NCBI GenBank assembly: GCA_003695605.1
Contig: RFIK01000171.1
Span: 1-5,901, forward strand
Length of the DNA stretch: 5,901 nucleotides
Reading direction: 5' to 3'
From: Chlorobiota bacterium
GTDB lineage: Bacteria > Bacteroidota > Ignavibacteria > Kapaibacteriales > NICIL-2
This document shows positions 1-5,901 of the stretch, one piece after another. A model generated the notes under the pieces. That model was not told where the DNA came from. It saw only the letters and a program-made list of their open reading frames with translations, and did no database searches. The position numbers and the translations under genes were made by a program. Each line of letters opens with the position of its first letter. Position 1 is the stretch's first letter.

Positions 1-4
1 ATTG

Positions 5-1813
5 ATGGATCATATACGCAACTTCTGCATCATCGCACATATTGACCACGGCAAATCTACCCTCGCCGATCGGCTGCTGGAGCGGACCGGGCGTGTCAGT
101 GCACGCCAGATGGTTACCGAGCAGATTCTCGACGACAACCCACTTGAACAAGAGCGCGGCATTACGATCAAGCTCCACGCGGTGCAGATGGACTACACCG
201 CACGGGATGGGAGAACCTATACACTCAACCTGATTGACACGCCCGGGCATGTTGATTTCTCCTATGAAGTCTCCCGTTCACTGGCAGCGTGCGAGGGTGC
301 ACTTCTTGTCGTTGACGCTACTCAAGGCGTCGAAGCCCAGACCATTTCGAATCTGTACTTAGCTGTTGATGCTGGTCTTGAGATCATCCCCGTCATCAAC
401 AAAATTGATCTTCCCGCAGCGGAGACGATGCTCGAGAGTGTGATTGCTCAGGTCATTGACCTCATTGGGTGCAAACGCGAGGAGATTATCCTTGCCTCGG
501 CAAAGGCGGGAATTGGTGTTGAGGACATTCTCGAAGCAGTTGTTGCGCGCATTCCGCCGCCGAAAGGAAATCCCGATGCGCCGCTTCGAGCGTTGATTTA
601 CGATTCGCTCTATGACCCCTACCGCGGTGTGGTGGTCAACGTGCGCATCTTCGATGGCACGCTGCGGGAGAAAGATTCAGTGTTGTTCATGGCAACAGGG
701 CACGTCTATCAAGTCGATGAAGTGGGCGTCCTCTACATGGAGCAGCACAGGACAGGGGAGCTGAGTGCAGGTAACGTCGGGTACTTTACCGCTTCGATCC
801 GCCGTGTGCGGGATACGAAAGTTGGCGACACCGTCACCCACGCACAGCGTCCGTGCTCGGAGCCAATTGCTGGCTTTCGCGAGGTCAAGCCCATGGTGTT
901 CAGCGGCATTTACCCAGCCGATAGCGACGATTTCGAGGATCTCCGCGACGCCCTGGAAAAACTTGCGCTCAATGACGCTGCAATCTACTACGAACCGGAA
1001 ACCTCAGCCGCGCTCGGTTTCGGCTTCCGCTGCGGATTTCTCGGTTTGCTCCACATGGAAATCGTCCAGGAACGTCTCGAGCGTGAGTTCGGGCAGACAA
1101 TCGTCACCACGGTCCCGAACGTCCGCTACTTGGTTCGGCGCACCGATGGTACCGAGCAATGGGTCGAAAATCCAGCGCAAATGCCCGAGCCAGTCAAGAT
1201 CGCGGAAATTCTCGAGCCATACATCCGCGCGCAAATCATTACTCCAACTGACCACCTTGGGCCAATTATGCAGCTCTGCATCGAGCGGCGAGGAACGGTC
1301 ATTGGCCAGCACTACCTTACGCAAACGCGCGTTGATTTGAGCGTCGAGCTTCCGCTTGCCGAGGTTGTCTTTGATTTTTACGATAAACTCAAGAGCATCT
1401 CGCGCGGGTATGCCTCGCTCGACTACGAGTACAGCGACTACAAGCCTGGCGACCTTGTCAAGCTCGATATTCTGCTCAATGGCGATCCGGTGGATGCGCT
1501 CTCGACAATTGTCCATCGCCAGAAGGCGTACGAGTGGGGGCGCCGGCTCTGCTCGAAGCTCAAGAAGCTCATCCCACGGCATCTGTTCGAGGTCGTCATC
1601 CAAGCGGCGATCGGATCGAAGATCATCGCGCGGGATAGCATTGCGCCGCTCCGCAAAAACGTGCTCGCCAAATGTTACGGCGGCGACGTTACTCGCAAGC
1701 GCAAACTCCTCGAAAAACAAAAGGAAGGCAAAAAGCGAATGAAGCAAATTGGACGTGTCGAAGTCCCCCAGGAGGCGTTCTTGGCGGTGCTTCGTCTGGG
1801 CGATGAATCATAA
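5..1813 (+). CDS. lepA: Elongation factor 4 (LepA), ribosome-associated translational GTPase
   Basis: Complete 602-residue protein, the usual family length (about 600). GTPase motifs are in order: P-loop AHIDHGKST (11-19), RGITI (51-55), DTPGH (78-82, with the catalytic-type His82), NKID (132-135) and SAK (165-167). EF-G-like domains follow; [15 protein letters not shown] (338-352) is highly characteristic. The LepA-specific C-terminal domain carries [19 protein letters not shown] (558-576), which is rich in basic residues and contacts the ribosome in known structures. LepA is a cytosolic or membrane-associated GTPase that remodels stalled or initiating ribosomes; its exact physiological role is debated. 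The start is ATG at 5, because MDHIRNF matches the usual family N-terminus; a TTG at 2 lies directly before it and the ribosome binding site is outside the window. The stop TAA lies 15 nt before the chosen lepB start. No key residue is missing. Confidence 0.97.
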   Translation: MDHIRNFCIIAHIDHGKSTLADRLLERTGRVSARQMVTEQILDDNPLEQERGITIKLHAVQMDYTARDGRTYTLNLIDTPGHVDFSYEVSRSLAACEGALLVVDATQGVEAQTISNLYLAVDAGLEIIPVINKIDLPAAETMLESVIAQVIDLIGCKREEIILASAKAGIGVEDILEAVVARIPPPKGNPDAPLRALIYDSLYDPYRGVVVNVRIFDGTLREKDSVLFMATGHVYQVDEVGVLYMEQHRTGELSAGNVGYFTASIRRVRDTKVGDTVTHAQRPCSEPIAGFREVKPMVFSGIYPADSDDFEDLRDALEKLALNDAAIYYEPETSAALGFGFRCGFLGLLHMEIVQERLEREFGQTIVTTVPNVRYLVRRTDGTEQWVENPAQMPEPVKIAEILEPYIRAQIITPTDHLGPIMQLCIERRGTVIGQHYLTQTRVDLSVELPLAEVVFDFYDKLKSISRGYASLDYEYSDYKPGDLVKLDILLNGDPVDALSTIVHRQKAYEWGRRLCSKLKKLIPRHLFEVVIQAAIGSKIIARDSIAPLRKNVLAKCYGGDVTRKRKLLEKQKEGKKRMKQIGRVEVPQEAFLAVLRLGDES

Positions 1814-1815
1814 TT

Positions 1816-1819
1816 GGAG
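1816..1819 (+). promoter_or_regulatory. Ribosome binding site deciding the first lepB start
   Basis: GGAG begins two bases after the lepA stop codon. It is 9 nt from ATG 1829 but only 3 nt from ATG 1823, and it overlaps the possible TTG codon at 1814. This favours ATG 1829 as the initiator, though ATG 1823 (two residues longer) cannot be excluded. Its place right at the lepA stop suggests translational coupling. Confidence 0.6.
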
Positions 1820-1828
1820 CATATGGCA

Positions 1829-2770
1829 ATGTTCAACGAACTCTGGCAGCACATCCTCCGTTTCTACCAGTGGCGGAAACAACGCAAGGCAGAACGCAAA
1901 CGCCGCTACCGGCAAATGACATTCCCACAAAAGGTCGTCGCATGGGTGCGTTCGCTTGCAGGTGCATTCATCGTCGTCGTGATCCTCAACGGGCTTGCAG
2001 TCGCTGCATTTGAGGTGCCGACAGGCTCGATGGAAAACACAGTCATGGCGGGGGAAAACCTTTTTGTCAACAAGTTCATCTTCGGTCCCTCGACGCCGCA
2101 GATTATTCCGCTGTTCAACATTCCACTACCATACTACAAGCTCCCACCCCTGCGCGATCCGCAGCGTGGTGATGTCATTGTCTTCATCTACCCTGGCGAC
2201 AGGGACGAGGTCAAACCGAAAGAGTTCATGTACTACCTGAAACGATGCATTGCAGTTGCGGGCGATACCTTGCTCATCCGCAACGACAGCGTGTTTGTCA
2301 ACGGGCAGTTTATGCCATTCCCCAAGCATGCAAAGTTTTTGCCCACACCCGATGATCCCTCGCGCATTTTCCCACCCGGTAAGGGCTGGACGCGGAGCAA
2401 CTACGGCCCACTGCGCATTCCGAAGAAAGGGGACATCGTCCACCTCGATGCAAACAACTTCATCGAATGGGAAATCTTCATCCGACGCGAAGGGCATGAT
2501 GTGGACTTCCGCATGGGACAGGTGTACGTTGACGGAAAGCTGACCACCACGTACACAGTCGAGCGCGATTACGTCTTCGGCATGGGGGATAACCGCAACA
2601 ATTCACTCGACAGCCGCTACTGGGGTTTCATTCCGAAGGAGAACGTCGTCGGTACGCCATTGTTTGTCTATTGGTCATGGGAGAAAACTGATCTCAACGG
2701 TAACCCCCTGCCACTTCTCAAACGGTTTGCACGAATCCGATGGTCGCGCCTTGGAACGATTGTCCGCTGA
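1829..2770 (+). CDS. lepB: Signal peptidase I, first of two tandem copies
   Basis: Type I signal peptidase (S26 family, 313 residues), which cleaves signal peptides from exported proteins on the outer face of the cytoplasmic membrane. The N-terminus is strongly basic (Arg/Lys-rich, residues 16-29) and should be cytoplasmic. One membrane helix follows (about 43-61), then the catalytic-serine motif PTGSMEN with Ser67, the general-base motif YLKRCIAVAGD with Lys138, and GDNRNNSLDSRYWGF (253-267). All conserved boxes are present, so it should be active. The +2 position after SerMet is Asn rather than the Pro of the common SMxPT form. The SMEN...LFVNKF pattern and the long segment between the Lys box and the GDNR box (about 155-245) resemble Bacteroidota/Chlorobi-type LepB. 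The C-terminus RIRWSRLGTIVR resembles that of the next gene (RWNRLGVVPR), pointing to duplication. An alternative start is ATG 1823. It lies directly behind lepA, as in Escherichia coli. Confidence 0.95.
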   Translation: MFNELWQHILRFYQWRKQRKAERKRRYRQMTFPQKVVAWVRSLAGAFIVVVILNGLAVAAFEVPTGSMENTVMAGENLFVNKFIFGPSTPQIIPLFNIPLPYYKLPPLRDPQRGDVIVFIYPGDRDEVKPKEFMYYLKRCIAVAGDTLLIRNDSVFVNGQFMPFPKHAKFLPTPDDPSRIFPPGKGWTRSNYGPLRIPKKGDIVHLDANNFIEWEIFIRREGHDVDFRMGQVYVDGKLTTTYTVERDYVFGMGDNRNNSLDSRYWGFIPKENVVGTPLFVYWSWEKTDLNGNPLPLLKRFARIRWSRLGTIVR

Positions 2771-3551
2771 ACAGGGCACAACGCCTACGACTGCTTCGTC
2801 GCCACTATTTGCCTCAAAGCAGGTGCGGCTTTTCCCCATGTTGGTGGCTGCAGTGCTTGGCGCGATCGTTGTGCGGACGTTTGTGCTTGGCGTCTTCGTA
2901 ATCCCGAGTCGTTCGATGGAACCGACTCTTCTGGCTGGCGATGTTGTGCTCGTTAGCAAACTGAGTTATTGGCTTGCGCCGCCGCCGACAGTTCCGCTTA
3001 CCGACGTCGTGCTCGAACGTCGGGCTCGCCTTCTCTGGCATGCACCCCAGCGCGACGACATTATCGTCTTCCGCTTCGCCTACCACGCCCAGTTTCCCAG
3101 TGAGCCGGAGTATTTCGTCAAACGCATCGTTGGGTTGCCCGGCGATACGTTGTGGGTGATTGGCGATAGCGTCGTTCGCAATCCTCACCGTGCACCGCGA
3201 CGCCAGGCGGGGGCGTACACTGGTAGGGTTGTCGTGCCGAAGGAAGGGATGAGCATCACTCTCGATCGAACGACGATACACTATTGGCAGCCATTTATCG
3301 AACGGGAAGGGCACCGAATCGAGCTGGTTCGTGGCATCGTCGTGCTCGATGGCCAATCGCGCACGAGCTACACGTTCGAGCAGAATTTTTATTATGTCCT
3401 CGGCGACAATCGCGCCGCCAGCTTCGATTCACGCATGTGGGGATTTGTTGCTGAGTCCGACATCATCGGCATACCGGTCCTTGTACTGTGGTCTCGATCG
3501 CCAGTGTTGGGGCAGATTCGGTGGAATCGTCTGGGGGTGGTACCGCGATGA
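2760..3551 (+). CDS. lepB: Signal peptidase I, second tandem copy
   Basis: Second S26-family signal peptidase, 263 residues from the chosen start. There is one N-terminal membrane helix (about 25-48), then the canonical serine motif PSRSMEPTLLAGD with Ser52, the lysine motif YFVKRIVGLPGD with Lys121, and GDNRAASFDSRMWGF (215-229). Both catalytic residues are intact. It shares a block with copy 1 (FIxREGH near 179-185, then a VxDG strand, a TYT/SYT strand and the GDNR box), so the two look paralogous, but the region between the Lys and GDNR boxes is about 20 residues shorter. The start is uncertain. TTG 2760 overlaps lepB1 by 11 bp and keeps a cytoplasmic stretch with Lys20 and Arg23 before the helix. 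GTG 2823 and ATG 2838 are later options, but ATG 2838 would begin almost inside the helix. The frame is also open back to ATG 2664, which would need a 107-bp overlap and is less likely. Its stop overlaps hemW by 4 nt. Confidence 0.92.
   Translation: MSAEQGTTPTTASSPLFASKQVRLFPMLVAAVLGAIVVRTFVLGVFVIPSRSMEPTLLAGDVVLVSKLSYWLAPPPTVPLTDVVLERRARLLWHAPQRDDIIVFRFAYHAQFPSEPEYFVKRIVGLPGDTLWVIGDSVVRNPHRAPRRQAGAYTGRVVVPKEGMSITLDRTTIHYWQPFIEREGHRIELVRGIVVLDGQSRTSYTFEQNFYYVLGDNRAASFDSRMWGFVAESDIIGIPVLVLWSRSPVLGQIRWNRLGVVPR
3533..3540 (+). promoter_or_regulatory. Ribosome binding site for hemW, inside the end of lepB2
   Basis: The G-rich run GGGGGTGG resembles the Shine-Dalgarno GGAGG and lies 7 nt before ATG 3548. 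It is within the last codons of the second lepB, which fits the ATGA stop/start overlap at 3548-3551 and coupled translation. It also supports ATG 3548 over any upstream start in the same frame. Confidence 0.6.
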
Positions 3552-4738
3552 AGCACTCGATAGGGCTGTACGTTCATATCCCGTTCTGTCAGCACAAGTG
3601 CTCGTATTGCGATTTCTACTCCGTTGTTTCGCTCGAGGCGATGGAGCGCTTCACTGAGGCCATCGTCAGTGAAATTCGCTTGTGGGCTCATCAAGAGCGC
3701 CTCGATGCAACAGTGGAAACAATCTTTTGGGGTGGCGGGACCCCTTCACTGCTGGAGTGCAGGCAGGCAGAGCAGATTGCATCAGTCCTACGGAGCGTTT
3801 TTTCGCTGGCACCGAACTACGAGTGGACGATCGAAGCCAACCCTGGCACCATTACGCTCGAAAAGCTGCGGTTCTATCGTGAGCTTGGTATCAATCGCAT
3901 CAGTTTTGGTGTGCAGTCGTTCGATCATCACGAGCTTGAGTTTCTCGAGCGTCTCCACTCAGCACAGCAAGCCGAGGAGGCGGTCGAACTTGCTCGCCGC
4001 GCTGGATTCGACAACATCAATCTCGATGTGATTTATGCGCTCCCAGCGCAGGATCTCGAAACATACCAACGAACACTCGAGCGGGTGTGTACCTTGACGC
4101 CAGAACACATATCGGCGTATAGTTTGGTGTACGAACACGGTACACCGCTCTATCGCCAATTGCAGCGTGGGGCGATCATTCCGCTCGATGAGGATCAGGA
4201 AGCAGCGTTCTATTCGATGACCGTTGAGTTTCTTGCGCAGCGGGGATACCGGCAGTACGAAGTCTCGAACTTTGCGCGACCGGGACGACAGTGCCGCCAC
4301 AATTTGCTCTACTGGCGTCGCGGCCAATACGTTGGGTTTGGGCCTTCGGCGCACAGCCACGTTGACAACGTTCGCTGGAGCAACGTGCGGAGCCTTCAGC
4401 GGTATTTCGATGCAATCGAACGCGGGAGCTTACCTATCATGGGACGTGAACAGTTGACGATCGAGCAGCAACGGGCAGAGACCATCTTTCTTGGACTTCG
4501 CGCCGATGGAATCGAGCTGGATGCATTCGCTCGTGCCTATGGCATCTGGCTCGACCGCGGCATGCTCGGTGAGCTCCTCACCGAGTGGCAGCAGAACGGA
4601 TGGGCATGTCTCGATAGGGGAACGTTGCGCTTGACATCGCGTGGCTATGCGCTCTGCGACGCACTCACGCTCCAGCTGCTCGATGCCCTCGAGCGTGCTC
4701 AGAGCGCATCTGGCAGTTTTGTAGATTGCAACGTTTAG
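3548..4738 (+). CDS. hemW: Radical SAM haem chaperone HemW (HemN-like)
   Basis: Complete 396-residue radical SAM protein. The N-terminus LYVHIPFCQHKCSYCDF holds the cluster-binding CxxxCxxC (Cys14, Cys18, Cys21). The next positions are Asp-Phe, not the fourth Cys seen in true HemN coproporphyrinogen dehydrogenase. GGGTPS (62-67) is the SAM-binding glycine motif, and EANPGT (96-101), GVQSF (121-125) and NLDVIYALP (158-166) follow in order. HNLLYW (251-256) matches the HNxxYW haem-binding motif that marks HemW. The C-terminal HemN_C-like domain spans about 300-375. Known HemW proteins bind haem and insert it into respiratory enzymes; many databases still label them oxygen-independent coproporphyrinogen III oxidase. 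ATG 3548 overlaps the preceding stop as ATGA and gives the standard short N-terminus. lepA-hemW linkage is known in Bacillus; here two lepB genes sit between them. Confidence 0.95.
   Translation: MKHSIGLYVHIPFCQHKCSYCDFYSVVSLEAMERFTEAIVSEIRLWAHQERLDATVETIFWGGGTPSLLECRQAEQIASVLRSVFSLAPNYEWTIEANPGTITLEKLRFYRELGINRISFGVQSFDHHELEFLERLHSAQQAEEAVELARRAGFDNINLDVIYALPAQDLETYQRTLERVCTLTPEHISAYSLVYEHGTPLYRQLQRGAIIPLDEDQEAAFYSMTVEFLAQRGYRQYEVSNFARPGRQCRHNLLYWRRGQYVGFGPSAHSHVDNVRWSNVRSLQRYFDAIERGSLPIMGREQLTIEQQRAETIFLGLRADGIELDAFARAYGIWLDRGMLGELLTEWQQNGWACLDRGTLRLTSRGYALCDALTLQLLDALERAQSASGSFVDCNV
4565..4585 (+). repeat. Perfect 9-bp inverted repeat inside hemW
   Basis: CTCGGTGAG (4565-4573) and its exact complement CTCACCGAG (4577-4585) are separated by the three bases CTC. 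Two G-U pairs could extend the stem outward at 4563-4564 and 4586-4587. It would form a stable hairpin in the mRNA but is not followed by a T run, so it is not a classical terminator. It encodes ordinary HemW residues (LGELLTE), so the arms may simply reflect codon choice. Confidence 0.5.
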
Positions 4739-4780
4739 CATGCAACAGACAATCGTTCAACGATCAGGTCAGGAATCTCG
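4739..4780. other. Short intergenic gap between hemW and the GT117 gene
   Basis: This 42-bp gap is the longest one in the window. It holds the palindrome ATCGTT-C-AACGAT (4752-4764) and the ribosome binding site AGGA (4771-4774). I see no convincing -35/-10 pair and no hairpin followed by a T tract, so read-through from hemW is the simplest reading. The 1-base spacer makes the palindrome a poor RNA hairpin; it could be a small protein-binding site or chance. Confidence 0.5.
4771..4774 (+). promoter_or_regulatory. Ribosome binding site for the GT117 gene
   Basis: AGGA lies 6 nt before ATG 4781, and no other start codon occurs in that frame between the hemW stop and this ATG. Together these fix the start of the membrane glycosyltransferase. 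Confidence 0.65.
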
Positions 4781-5901
4781 ATGGACAAACACGCACGGTG
4801 GATTCACCGCAGCTTCGCAGCAGTAGCACTGCTCGTCTCGCTGATAACCTATTCGCTGACGGTGCAACCGACGGTGCCATTCTGGGATTGCGGGGAATTT
4901 TCCGCAGCTGCTGCGTGGCAGCAGGTCCCACATCCGCCGGGAGCACCGTTTTTCCTTGCAGTCGGACGGCTGTTCCATATGCTCCTTCCGCTTGGTGGTC
5001 AGCCAGAGTGGGATACGGGCGTGCGTATCAACTTCGTCTCTGTGGTGGCATCTGCACTAACGATTTGGCTGCTGTACCTGACGATTGTCAAGGTCATCAT
5101 CCACTTTCGGCAACGTGGAATCGAGAGCACACTCGATGCACTCCACGTCTGTGGAGCAGCACTAGTCGGCGCATTAGCACTGAACTTCTCCGATACGTTT
5201 TGGTTCAATGGCGTTGAGTCGGAAGTCTATGCGTCATCGTCTCTTTTTGTGCAGATTATCGTGTACCTCATGATGCGGTGGAATGAACAAGCGGACACAC
5301 CTGGTCATGAGCGCTACCTGCTTGCAATCGCATATCTGATCGGTCTTTCGACGGGGGTGCACTTGCTTTCGATCCTTGCGATTTTCTCCATCGTGTACCT
5401 GGTGTACTTCCGCCGCTACCCGCAGTCACCCAAAGGGTTTGTGGTCACGACGATCGTTGCTCTTGTTGCATTCTTCCTCGTATACAAGGTGATCATCATG
5501 TGGGTGCCGACGATGCTCGCGGGGAACTTGCCCTTCAAGAATGAGCTGCGGGAATACTACGTTGAGAATCAGGACTGGGTGCGGTTCCTTGCGATCGCTC
5601 TCATTGGGTTGATTGGTTACGGTGTGTACTATGGTGCCAGGCGGGGACTCCCGGTACTGCAACTTGCTGCGAGTGCGTTCCTGCTGATGCTGCTTGGCTA
5701 CACAACCTACACGCATGTTCTCATCCGAGCGAACGCCGATCCACCGATGAACGAAAATAGTCCGAAGACATTCCGCGCGCTTGTTTCGTACTTGGGGCGA
5801 GAGCAGTATGGCGAGGCACCGCTGCTCTTCCCGCGACGATATGAGGTCAACGACCAGCAGAAAATTCGGAACTACCGCAAATACGGCAAGTGGTACGAGC
5901 C
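4781..5901 (+). CDS. DUF2723 / GT117 (TMEM260-like) membrane protein, probable protein O-mannosyltransferase; 3' end outside window
   Basis: The frame stays open to the window edge, giving the first 373 residues; family members are usually far longer (roughly 900-1100 residues in Bacteroidota, from memory). Family motifs in order: FWDCGEF (34-40) just after the first membrane helix, PHPPGAP (50-56), FSDTFWFNGVESEVY (136-150), GLSTGVHLL (188-196), NADPPMNEN (318-326) and SYLGREQYG (336-344). About eight hydrophobic segments are visible, near 11-28, 84-107, 121-135, 151-165, 179-208, 219-244, 268-285 and 291-315. The acidic Asp36/Glu39 after helix 1 sit where GT-C glycosyltransferases carry their catalytic acidic motif (inference). 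The family (PF11028, CAZy GT117) includes human TMEM260, a protein O-mannosyltransferase; bacterial members are largely uncharacterised, so donor and acceptor are unknown here. The start is ATG 4781 with AGGA 6 nt upstream. It is probably co-transcribed with hemW, 42 nt before it. Confidence 0.9.
   Translation, partial: MDKHARWIHRSFAAVALLVSLITYSLTVQPTVPFWDCGEFSAAAAWQQVPHPPGAPFFLAVGRLFHMLLPLGGQPEWDTGVRINFVSVVASALTIWLLYLTIVKVIIHFRQRGIESTLDALHVCGAALVGALALNFSDTFWFNGVESEVYASSSLFVQIIVYLMMRWNEQADTPGHERYLLAIAYLIGLSTGVHLLSILAIFSIVYLVYFRRYPQSPKGFVVTTIVALVAFFLVYKVIIMWVPTMLAGNLPFKNELREYYVENQDWVRFLAIALIGLIGYGVYYGARRGLPVLQLAASAFLLMLLGYTTYTHVLIRANADPPMNENSPKTFRALVSYLGREQYGEAPLLFPRRYEVNDQQKIRNYRKYGKWYE

Noticed and set aside
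1004..1747. Long open frame on the - strand opposite the second half of lepA (247 codons)
   Set aside because: It lies wholly opposite a highly conserved LepA region, shows no recognisable domain, and is the expected by-product of codon bias on the coding strand.
2814..3356. Open frame on the - strand opposite the second lepB (180 codons)
   Set aside because: It is fully antisense to a gene with intact catalytic motifs, is rich in His/Arg/Asn without domain character, and has no supporting start context.
3488..3547. Upstream extension of hemW to an earlier start in the same frame
   Set aside because: ATG 3548 gives the standard HemW N-terminus, has a G-rich ribosome binding site at good spacing and forms an ATGA overlap; the extra 20 residues have no family counterpart that I know of.
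2664..3551. The two lepB genes as one gene split by a frameshift
   Set aside because: Each has its own membrane helix, Ser box, Lys box and GDNR box in full order, so these are two complete genes.
4726..4745. TTGCA...TGCAA inverted repeat at the hemW stop as a terminator
   Set aside because: The stem is only 5 bp with a 10-base loop and no following T run.
4903..4915. Palindrome CGCAGC-T-GCTGCG early in the GT117 gene
   Set aside because: It encodes an alanine-rich stretch (Ser-Ala-Ala-Ala-Ala) in which GCA/GCT/GCG codons produce such symmetry by chance.
4726..5217. Forward open frame of 163 codons covering the end of hemW and start of the GT117 gene
   Set aside because: It is in a different frame from the DUF2723 protein that begins at 4781 and carries all family motifs; its product is Ser/Arg/Cys-rich with no membrane segments or known motif.
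5591..5598. GCGATCGC octamer, identical to the cyanobacterial HIP1 repeat
   Set aside because: Single occurrence within a coding region; the gene content does not suggest a cyanobacterium.
5426..5716. Open frame on the - strand opposite the GT117 gene (96 codons)
   Set aside because: It is antisense to conserved membrane segments and the composition looks like a codon-bias shadow.
1..5901. tRNA, rRNA, CRISPR array, insertion sequence or riboswitch
   Set aside because: Nearly all of the window is coding, the longest gap is 42 bp, and no repeat array, transposase motif or structured leader is visible.

Overview
The window is a gene-dense stretch of a bacterial chromosome. Five protein-coding genes all lie on the + strand: lepA, two consecutive type I signal peptidase genes (lepB), hemW, and the first part of a large membrane glycosyltransferase of the DUF2723 / GT117 / TMEM260-like family. 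No RNA gene, mobile element or CRISPR array is visible, and no rho-independent terminator separates any pair of genes. The genes are packed with 15 nt, an overlap (start uncertain), a 4-nt ATGA overlap and 42 nt between them, so they probably form one transcription unit that starts upstream of the window and continues past its end.

Organism (inference): DUF2723 proteins with FWDCGEF and PHPPGAP motifs, together with a LepB carrying the PTGSMEN...LFVNKF pattern, are typical of the Bacteroidota / Chlorobiota / Ignavibacteriota / Kapabacteria assemblage. The base composition is moderately GC-rich, which suits the Chlorobi-Kapabacteria side better than AT-rich Bacteroidota. No species can be named from this sequence.

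Layout: 5-1813 lepA (EF4, complete); 1829-2770 lepB copy 1, with a basic cytoplasmic tail and a complete Ser/Lys dyad; about 2760-3551 lepB copy 2, shorter but also with a complete dyad; 3548-4738 hemW, identified by CxxxCxxCDF and HNxxYW; 4781-5901+ DUF2723/GT117, truncated by the window edge.

How the genes fit together: LepA acts on ribosomes, the LepB enzymes cut signal peptides from exported proteins, HemW is a haem chaperone for respiratory proteins, and the GT117 protein is a candidate protein O-mannosyltransferase of the membrane. The common thread may be production and maturation of exported or membrane proteins. The lepA-lepB pair resembles the Escherichia coli arrangement and lepA-hemW the Bacillus arrangement. 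The main points of interest are the tandem, diverged signal peptidases and their proximity to a candidate protein glycosyltransferase. No wholly new system is evident.
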